Positions 1 through 6,100 of a stretch of 7,574 nt of DNA are shown here, one piece after another; the stretch's first letter is position 1, and every line of letters starts with the position of its first letter. Location: NCBI GenBank assembly GCA_028817635.1, contig JAPPPH010000378.1, positions 1 through 7,574 on the forward strand. The letters are read 5' to 3'. This DNA comes from Verrucomicrobiales bacterium (lineage in GTDB: Bacteria > Verrucomicrobiota > Verrucomicrobiia > Limisphaerales > UBA1096). Under the pieces are notes generated by a model. The model made no database searches and was not told the DNA's origin. It was given only the letters and a program-made list of their open reading frames with translations. The position numbers were made by a program, and so were the translations under genes.

Positions 1-144
1 CGCTGTGCTCTTGGCCTTGGATAATGCGGGGAGTAGCAACGAGGCGAGGATGGCAATTATGGCGATGACGACCAACAGTTCGATCAGGGTAAACGCACTC
101 GGACGAGCGGCGATCGCACGAACGGGAAAAGATGAAGTTTTCAT
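1..144 (-). CDS. Pseudopilin-like protein with prepilin N-terminal methylation signal (partial, 5' end only)
   Basis: The first 48 codons are present; the rest lies beyond the left edge. The ATG is the complement of 142-144. The product begins with a short basic leader (MKTSSFPVRAIAARPSA), followed by the prepilin peptidase site and hydrophobic helix, FTLIELLVVIAIIAILA, then SLLLPALSKAKSTA. The Glu five residues after the cleavage point (FTLIE) is the conserved class III signal residue. Cleavage would fall after Ala17, before Phe18; Ala instead of the usual Gly at -1 is common in this group. In PVC bacteria such proteins are numerous and are usually secreted or surface proteins with a type II secretion or type IV pilus leader, many with a C-terminal DUF1559 or similar beta domain; which subtype this is cannot be seen. 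The LLPALSKAK continuation is typical of Verrucomicrobiota. It is divergent from the next gene, so the two share an upstream region. Confidence 0.9.
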   Translation of the reverse strand, partial: MKTSSFPVRAIAARPSAFTLIELLVVIAIIAILASLLLPALSKAKSTA

Positions 145-287
145 GAAAAAACGGGGTTAATTCTGTACGCAGTTCTAATTCGCATTACTTTAATTAGATT
201 GCAATACTTTTTGCTCATACTTTTTTGGTTGTGTCATGTCGGAATCGTCCGAATAGTTGCTCCCGCTTTACCGCAATAACCAAGACA
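145..287. promoter_or_regulatory. AT-rich divergent intergenic region, candidate promoters for both flanking genes
   Basis: This 143-bp gap separates the minus-strand pseudopilin from the plus-strand RHH gene, so promoters for both should lie here. The stretch about 165-230 is clearly AT-richer than the flanking genes. A self-complementary TTGCAA at 199-204 could serve as a -35-like element in either direction, but I see no well-matched -10 box at the right distance. If the RHH protein is autoregulated, its operator would be expected here; no convincing short tandem or inverted operator repeat was found by eye. No clear Shine-Dalgarno precedes either start codon. Confidence 0.25.
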
Positions 288-590
288 ATGGGCAGACCCA
301 AAGTAGAAAATAAGAAAGAGACGAAATCATTTCGCGTGGATCCACGGTTGTGGAAACTGGTGCAAGCCGAGGCTGAGACCTCCGGCAAGCGCACGACCGA
401 TGTCATCACCGAGGCGTTGGCTCGGCATCTGGGCGGAGTGATTCGGGGCAAATCGGATTTGGACAACGCACAGCTTGTTCATTTCCTGACACGGCTTGAT
501 AGCGTGACAAAGGAGTTAGGAGATATGAAGGGAGCGTTGTCTCAATATGAATCAAAGAGTCGAAAACGAGTTAAGAAGCATACTGGCTGA
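288..590 (+). CDS. Ribbon-helix-helix-like DNA-binding protein (100 aa)
   Basis: Small basic protein, probably a dimeric DNA-binding regulator. The start chosen is the ATG at 288 (MGRPKVENKK), since GRP-K openings are frequent in RHH proteins; a TTG at 225 in the same frame would add 21 residues that look unlike coding sequence. Residues 11-17 (ETKSFRV) form the likely beta-strand that reads the DNA groove, residues 18-31 (DPRLWKLVQAEAET) helix A, and residues 34-48 (KRTTDVITEALARHL) helix B, with a turn around Ser32-Gly33. Residues 57-88 look like an amphipathic helix that could make a coiled coil or bind a partner, and residues 89-98 form a strongly basic tail (KSRKRVKKH). The 3' end overlaps the next gene by 44 bp in another frame, which suggests translational coupling. 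Whether it acts as an antitoxin, plasmid-type CopG regulator or local repressor cannot be told. The fold assignment is an inference from pattern. Confidence 0.7.
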   Translation: MGRPKVENKKETKSFRVDPRLWKLVQAEAETSGKRTTDVITEALARHLGGVIRGKSDLDNAQLVHFLTRLDSVTKELGDMKGALSQYESKSRKRVKKHTG

Positions 591-1554
591 CTTGGAGGCG
601 CTCGGTCTGGGCGAGAAAGACCTGATCACCGACTGCCTTAGTCGGGACGGTATCGAGATTCCCCGCCCCAAGGTGCGGCATTTTGTTGCCCTGCTTGGCC
701 TGTTGTTTATCGGGCTGGGCTATTACGGTTTTTTCCACGCGGGAGCACGTGCCGCTGAGGAAGTCGGTATCACGATCAAGCGAGACCTCCCGGCGTTCGT
801 TGGCCGGGACAACACCCTTTGTTTCCCCGCTCAGGTTCAAATTGAAAAGGGCGGCGAAATCGTCGAACGCTGGCACTGGGATTACGGCGAGTACGGCGAA
901 CTCAACGGATTCATCCAGCGCTTCACCGTCGACACGACGAGAGTCCCTCTAACGGTGACCTGCTATCGGCAAGGCGAGAAATTCAAACATTACGATCCCG
1001 ACCTAAAGCCCCTCCCCCGGTCGATCACCTTCAACTGGTCTGCCGACAAAGTCATCCGCTACGGTGTGCTGGATGATCTCAGCCGCAATCATGGACTATG
1101 GGTTGAATTCAGAGAAGATCGTGCCGTCACGGCGGAACTTTGGAACCATGGGCATCAGGTCGGCATCGCCAAACGCAGTGAGCAGGACGAATGGATTACG
1201 CAGGTCCAGGTGAACGGCTTCGTCATGCCGGAAGATCCGGTCAGAGCCTGGCATGAAATTAACGAAGGGTACTTCAACCCCGACTACGCACACACGCTGA
1301 TCAAGGTGGAACACGACTCGATCCTCTACGGCTCCACCCTAGCCAAGCTCATGGAGCCGATTGACGAAGACAAAGCAGCTTTCGCGGAAATGATTGGTTC
1401 AATGTCTGACGAAGCTAGGGCCACATGGGATCACTTTGCTGCCCAGTTAAAAAAAGATGAGGAGGCGACTATTAGGCACATCGAACTGGAGTATGAAAAA
1501 GAAATGGGTAACAATAAGGCCGTTGGAAAGATTTCTGCTAGGAAATTAGAATAA
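547..1554 (+). CDS. Single-pass membrane-anchored protein of unknown function with PKD-like segment (335 aa)
   Basis: Not recognised as a named family. Residues 1-40 are a charged, probably helical cytoplasmic segment. Residues 44-63 form one hydrophobic span (RHFVALLGLLFIGLGYYGFF) preceded by Arg40, Lys42 and Arg44, which predicts an N-in, C-out topology. The exported part starts near residue 64. Residues about 84-142 look like a PKD/Ig-type beta-sandwich: a strand around TLCFPAQVQI, then ERWHWDYGEYGE where PKD domains carry WDFGDG, then a closing VPLTVTCY strand. Residues 165-262 are mixed beta-rich sequence, and 275-322 are highly charged and helical. The ATG at 547 is supported by AAGGGAG at 528-534, although its 12-nt spacing is long; a TTG at 592, just after the upstream stop, is a possible alternative. 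The gene begins inside the RHH gene, so the pair is likely one transcript. The frame is intact, and base composition is less GC-rich than the genes to the right. The PKD resemblance is judged by eye. Confidence 0.75.
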   Translation: MNQRVENELRSILADLEALGLGEKDLITDCLSRDGIEIPRPKVRHFVALLGLLFIGLGYYGFFHAGARAAEEVGITIKRDLPAFVGRDNTLCFPAQVQIEKGGEIVERWHWDYGEYGELNGFIQRFTVDTTRVPLTVTCYRQGEKFKHYDPDLKPLPRSITFNWSADKVIRYGVLDDLSRNHGLWVEFREDRAVTAELWNHGHQVGIAKRSEQDEWITQVQVNGFVMPEDPVRAWHEINEGYFNPDYAHTLIKVEHDSILYGSTLAKLMEPIDEDKAAFAEMIGSMSDEARATWDHFAAQLKKDEEATIRHIELEYEKEMGNNKAVGKISARKLE

Positions 1555-1696
1555 ATAATTTCCATAAAATCATATTAAATTTACCTCAGCCGCATCAACT
1601 GCCGGTGTTCTGACGAATTTTAGATACTGAGTTTTTTTCAGTCTCCAATAGTGATTTTCACGCCTGACTAGGGCAGAGTGTCCCTCGACTTGGCCT
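1555..1696. other. AT-rich intergenic region without an assignable element
   Basis: This 142-bp gap follows the membrane-protein gene. The first 30 bp are almost pure A/T. A small hairpin is possible at 1626-1642 (ACTGA, seven-base loop, TCAGT), but its T run lies in the loop rather than after the stem, so it is a poor intrinsic terminator. A promoter for the following gene is presumably here, but I cannot point to one. The purine-rich GGGCAGAG near 1672 is too far from the ATG at 1697 to act as a normal Shine-Dalgarno. Confidence 0.3.
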
Positions 1697-3115
1697 ATGC
1701 CCAACGAAGACCCTCGCCCGCCGACACGACAAAAAGCCCTCGCTATCAACTTGGACAAAGAGCTTTACGGCACTTTCTCCGAGATCGGAGCCGGGCAGGA
1801 GGTTGCCCGATGGTTCTTCAAGGTGGGCGGCGCCTCCGGCACCATCGCCAAGACCATGTCTGCCTATGACATGACGATCAGCGATGTCATATACGGCAAA
1901 GCCAAGCGTTACGTCAGCCAGCTGAGGCTGGAGACCATGGTGCGCCGGGAGTTCGACCTGCTCGTCAAGCGACTCACCCCGGAGCGCGGACACAACACCC
2001 GTTTTTTCAGCTTCGCCGACACGGTCAAGGCCCGGAGCTACCAAGGCAACGACGAGTCGCACGGCTGGATGGGCATCAGCTTTCAACACAAGCCCAAGGC
2101 CGAGCCGTCCGAGATCATTCTGCATCTGCGCATGCTCGACTCGGAGAACGTGCAGCAACAGGAGGCGCTGGGCATCATCGGGGTCAACCTCGTCTACGGG
2201 GCGATGCTGCTCTTCCGTCAGCCGGAAACGCTGATCCTCTCGCTCATGGACGAGCTGTCCGCCGAGCGGATTGAGATCGACATGATCCGGTTCAACGGCC
2301 CTGCCTTCAAGGAGGTCGACAACCGTCTGATGAGCCTGCAACTCGTCCAGCATGGACTGTCCGAGGCGGCGATGTTCCAGGCCAACGGCGAGGTCGTGCA
2401 GCCGTCGGAGTTGTTTTACAAACGGTCGGTGCTGGTCGAGCGCGGCAGCTTCCGGCCAGCCACCCGCGTGTCGATCGACATGCTCGAGCGTGCGCTTGTA
2501 CAATTCCGAAACGAGTCCAAGGCCAAGCGCGAAAAACCACTCGTCATTCTCGAGATGACGCTGCGCAATCTCAACGACCACGGGCGGATCAACTATCAGG
2601 ATTTTCTCGATCGCGCCGATCTGCTCGGCACGCTGGGCTATCCGGTTTTAATCTCCAATTACGACACCCACTACAGGCTGGCCTCGTTTCTCTTTCGGCA
2701 CACCCAAAAACCGATCGGCCTCGTGATGGGCATCCCAACCCTGCGCGAGATTTTCGACGAAAAGTACTACAACAAACTCGACGGCGGCATCCTCGAGGCG
2801 TTCGGGCGGCTGTTCAAAAACGACCTAAAGATGTACGTCTATCCCCTGCTGGAAAAGGAAACAGGCGAACTGGTCACCGTGGAAAACCTCACCGTCTCGC
2901 GACGGCTCCGGCACCTCTATGCGCACCTGACCGCCAACCGGCACATCGTCGGCATCGACCGGTACACCACGGATTATCTCACCATATTTTCACGTGAAAT
3001 CCTCGGGAAAATCCGCAAAGGCCAATCTGGCTGGGAAAAATGCCTGCCGCAAAAAGTCGCCCAAACCATCAAGAAAAAACAACTCTTCGGCTACAAGCCA
3101 AAGCCAAGGAAATAG
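1697..3115 (+). CDS. Conserved cytoplasmic protein of unknown function (472 aa)
   Basis: I recognise the sequence pattern as a widespread conserved bacterial family (from memory, in cyanobacteria, Bacteroidota and PVC bacteria) that carries conflicting database labels such as TonB-dependent receptor or nicotinate-nucleotide adenylyltransferase. The sequence supports neither: there is no signal peptide, beta-barrel pattern or HxGH nucleotidyltransferase motif. The blocks I regard as family-typical are residues 25-43 (GTFSEIGAGQEVARWFFKV), 102-108 (RFFSFAD), 145-170 (begins RMLDSENVQQQEALGIIGVN), 195-220 (DMIRFNGP then VDNRLMSLQLVQHG), 235-256 (QPSELFYK then VERGSFRP), 287-300 (MTLRNL to INY), 318-325 (LISNYDTH) and 357-380 (begins YYNKLDGGILEAFGRLFKND). 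The C-terminus is Lys-rich. Many invariant-looking charged residues suggest an enzyme or nucleotide-binding protein, but this is inference. No membrane segment is seen, so it should be cytoplasmic. The start is chosen because the RQKALAINLDKELYGTF opening follows within a dozen residues; no good Shine-Dalgarno is present. The cytochrome gene follows after 52 bp. Confidence 0.85.
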   Translation: MPNEDPRPPTRQKALAINLDKELYGTFSEIGAGQEVARWFFKVGGASGTIAKTMSAYDMTISDVIYGKAKRYVSQLRLETMVRREFDLLVKRLTPERGHNTRFFSFADTVKARSYQGNDESHGWMGISFQHKPKAEPSEIILHLRMLDSENVQQQEALGIIGVNLVYGAMLLFRQPETLILSLMDELSAERIEIDMIRFNGPAFKEVDNRLMSLQLVQHGLSEAAMFQANGEVVQPSELFYKRSVLVERGSFRPATRVSIDMLERALVQFRNESKAKREKPLVILEMTLRNLNDHGRINYQDFLDRADLLGTLGYPVLISNYDTHYRLASFLFRHTQKPIGLVMGIPTLREIFDEKYYNKLDGGILEAFGRLFKNDLKMYVYPLLEKETGELVTVENLTVSRRLRHLYAHLTANRHIVGIDRYTTDYLTIFSREILGKIRKGQSGWEKCLPQKVAQTIKKKQLFGYKPKPRK

Positions 3116-3137
3116 CCAAAAACCGAGGCTTGGCTTG
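3094..3137 (+). repeat. Imperfect inverted repeat across the end of the 472-aa gene
   Basis: CAAGCCAAAGCC (3094-3105) can pair with GGCTTGGCTTG (3127-3137) leaving a one-base bulge. The stop codon of the upstream gene (3113-3115) lies in the 21-nt loop. No T run follows, so it is not a canonical intrinsic terminator. It might be an attenuating or RNA-stabilising hairpin between the two genes, or a chance product of the many GCTTGGC-like sequences in this region. Confidence 0.3.
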
Positions 3138-3167
3138 AGCGGGCGAAACAGACAGCCTTGGGGACTA

Positions 3168-6100
3168 ATGCTACGGTTAATCATTTCTCTTTCGGCCATG
3201 GTGGTGCTTGGCCAGACGCAGGCCGCGGATTCGTTTAGCGGGTCGGACTTCAAGTCGCTGGTGCGCAAGGCCGAACCGCTCCCGGTTGAGGAAAGCCTCA
3301 AGGCGTTCGATGTGCCGGACGGGTTCGAGATGGAACTGGTCGCCGCCAGCCCGGACATTGGCCAGCCGATGAATCTCGCGTTCGACGAGCGCGGCCGCCT
3401 CTGGGTCTCGAGTACGCTCGAGTATCCGTACGCCGTGCCGCTTGGCCAACCCGGCCGCGACACGATCAAGATACTCGAGGACACCAATGGCGACGGGCGT
3501 TACGACAAGCTCTCCACCTTCGCCGACGGCCTCAACATCCCCACCGGAGTCTACCCGTACAAGGATGGTGTCATCGCGTGGAGTATTCCCAACATCTGGT
3601 TTTTGCGGGACACCGACGGCGACGGCCGCGCGGACGAACGCACCAAGCTCTACGGCCCGCTTGGCTACGAGCGTGACACGCACGGCATGCAGTCGTCGTT
3701 CACGCGCGGGCTCGACGGCTGGCTCCACATCACACACGGGTTCAACAACAACACCACCGTCAATGCCGCCGACGGCTCGAGCATCCGGATGAACTCCGGT
3801 AACACCTACCGCGTGCAACTCGACGGCTCGAGCGTGCAGCAGTTTACCTTCGGGCAGGTGAACCCGTTCGGCATGTGCCTTGATGCGCACGGCAACTTTT
3901 ACACCGCCGACTGCCACAGCTCGCCGATCTATCAGCTCATTCGCGACGCCTACTACCCGAGCTTCGGCAAGCCGCACGACGGCATGGGTTTTGCGCCGCT
4001 GGTCATCCGGCACAATCACGACTCCACCGGCCTGTGCGGCATTGTGTTCAACCAGTCCACCCACTGGCCGAAGGAGTTTCGCGACAACATCTTCGTTGGC
4101 AACGTGGTCACCAGCCGCGTCAACCGCGACAAGGTTAACTGGCGCGGCGGCAGCCCGAGGGGCGTCGAGATGCCAGACCTAATCCGCACGAGCGACCCGT
4201 GGTTCCGGCCGGTCGACCTTCAGTTCGGCCCGGACGGCGCGCTGTACATCGCCGACTTTTACAACCGCATCATCGGCCATTACGAGGTGCGGCTCGACCA
4301 CCCCGGGCGCGACCGTGAGATGGGCCGCATTTGGCGGCTGGTCTATCGGGGACAGGAAGCCAGGCGCTTGGCCAAGCCGGTCGACCTGACCGCCGCGCCG
4401 CTTGGCCAGGCGATCGCCGAGCTGTCCAGCCCGTTGCTCACGCGCCGCTTGGCAGCGACTGATTATCTCGCTGATGACATCGGTGCCGCAGCAGCCAAAC
4501 CGCTTGGCCAGGCGCTTGGCCAAGCCGATGCCTCGCCTGAGTTGAAGGCCCACGGCGCGTGGGTGCTCCACCGCTTGGCCAAGCTCGACGAGGCCACCCT
4601 GCTGCGTCTGGCCGGGGACAACTCCGCGCTCGTTCGCAGTCACAGCCGGAGCATCGCCGGGGCACAAAAAAACTGGACGGCCCCGGTTCGCTCCATGGTG
4701 CTGGGCGGCCTTGGCGACGATTCACCGCACGTCCGCCGGGCCGCGACGGATGCCCTTGGCCTACACCCTCACCTCGACCACGTCCGCCCCCTGCTCGAAG
4801 CGCTGGCCGCTGTGCCGGCTCACGATGAACACCTGCGGCATGCTCTCCGGATCGCCCTGCGCAACAACATCCGCGCCGTCGATCGACTGGAACAGCTCGC
4901 CGATTTGAAACAGGACAAGGCCGCAATGCGCCGGCTCATGGACGTGGCGCTGGCATTGGAAACCCCGGTCGCCGGGGAGCTGTTGCTGGCCGGCATCAGC
5001 GACACGAACGTCGACCGGGCCGAGCAGCTCAAGTACCTGCGCCACATCGCGCGCAACACCCCGGCCGAGGGCCTCGACCGCCTGGCGGACGTGGTGCAAA
5101 AACGTTTCAGTGATGACATCGATTTTCAGGCCGAACTGCTGCTGGCGGTCAACGAGGGTATCATGCAACGCGGGCTGACGCCGGAACAGGGCGTCCGCCG
5201 CTGGGCCACCGGGTTGACACGCGAACTACTCGAGTCCACTGCAGCCATCAAGCTGCATTGGCGTGCCGACCCGGCCCCGGGCGCGCCGGCCTCGGCGATG
5301 CCGTGGATCGTCGAGTCGCGGAGCGTTCAGCAAAAGGAGTCGCGGTGGGAAAACCATCCGCACCCGGATCACCCGACCCGCAGCCCTTGGCTCGCGCAGA
5401 AACGCAACTCGAGCGACGGGCGGCGAAATGAAAACTACATCACCAGTCTGCCACCCGGCGGCGAGTCTCTCACCGGCGTGCTGCGTTCCCAGCCGTTCAC
5501 CGCGCCGGCCGAGCTGCGTTTTTTTCTCTGCGGCCACCGCGGGTTTCCGAACTCGCCGCCGCACGACAAGAATTTCGTTCGCCTCGTCGATGCCAAAACC
5601 GGCGCCGAGTTGAAACGCGCCTACCCGCCACGCAACGACACCGGCCGACCCGTTCGCTGGAAACTGACGCCCGGCAAAGAAGTGACCGTCGAGGTGGTCG
5701 ACGGCGACACGGGGGCTGCGTTCGCTTGGATCGGTGTCACGCGGTTCAGCATCGACCTCGACCTCTTCTCCGAGCGCCGGATGATCTCCAGCCTTCGACC
5801 GGGCGGTGAGCGGTTGACCGGCGTGTTTCGGTCGGCCGAGTTCGAGGTGCCGGCCAGCCTGACGTTCACCATCACCGGGCACAGCGGCAACCCTGACCGA
5901 CCGCCCAACGGCAAAAATTATTTTCAACTGGTCGACGCTGCCACTGGGCGCGTGCTGAAAAAGACGCTGCCACCGCGCAACGATTCCGGGGTCGAAATGG
6001 AGTGGGACTTGCGTTCACTGGCCGGGCACCGGGCACGGTTGGAAATTGTCGACGGCGATAGCAACGGCAGTTTCGCATGGCTGGCCGTTGGCGGCTTCAA

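Noticed and set aside
225..287. TTG start adding 21 residues to the RHH protein
   Set aside because: The added residues (Cys, Arg, Asn, Ser rich) do not look like an RHH N-terminus, and MGRPK at 288 is a typical opening.
288..1554. Type II toxin-antitoxin operon
   Set aside because: The second protein is 335 residues, membrane anchored and export-oriented, unlike RelE, VapC, Fic, MazF or other known partners of RHH antitoxins. Nothing in it suggests a toxin.
1626..1642. Intrinsic terminator after the membrane-protein gene
   Set aside because: The stem is only five base pairs and the T run is in the loop, not after the stem.
1658..2581. 307-codon open frame on the minus strand
   Set aside because: It lies antisense to the conserved 472-residue gene; its protein is full of His, Arg, Val and Asp runs typical of an antisense shadow in GC-rich coding DNA.
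1697..3115. Nicotinate-nucleotide adenylyltransferase or TonB receptor assignment
   Set aside because: No HxGH nucleotidyltransferase motif, no signal peptide and no beta-barrel pattern were found in the translated sequence.
2994..3167. In-frame upstream extension of the cytochrome gene by 58 codons
   Set aside because: It would overlap the end of the previous gene, adds a Lys/Ser/Asn-rich stretch and would bury the signal peptide that starts cleanly at 3168.
3177..4064. 295-codon open frame on the minus strand
   Set aside because: Antisense to the beta-propeller coding region, with the same shadow-type composition (Val, Arg, Ala, His rich) and no recognisable motif.
4410..4417. HIP1 octamer GCGATCGC (also at 110-117), suggesting cyanobacterial DNA
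   Set aside because: Only two copies in the window, in GC-rich coding sequence, while gene content is clearly of PVC type.
5226..5927. 233-codon open frame on the minus strand
   Set aside because: Antisense to the duplicated domain of the cytochrome gene; no family features, while the plus frame is clearly real.
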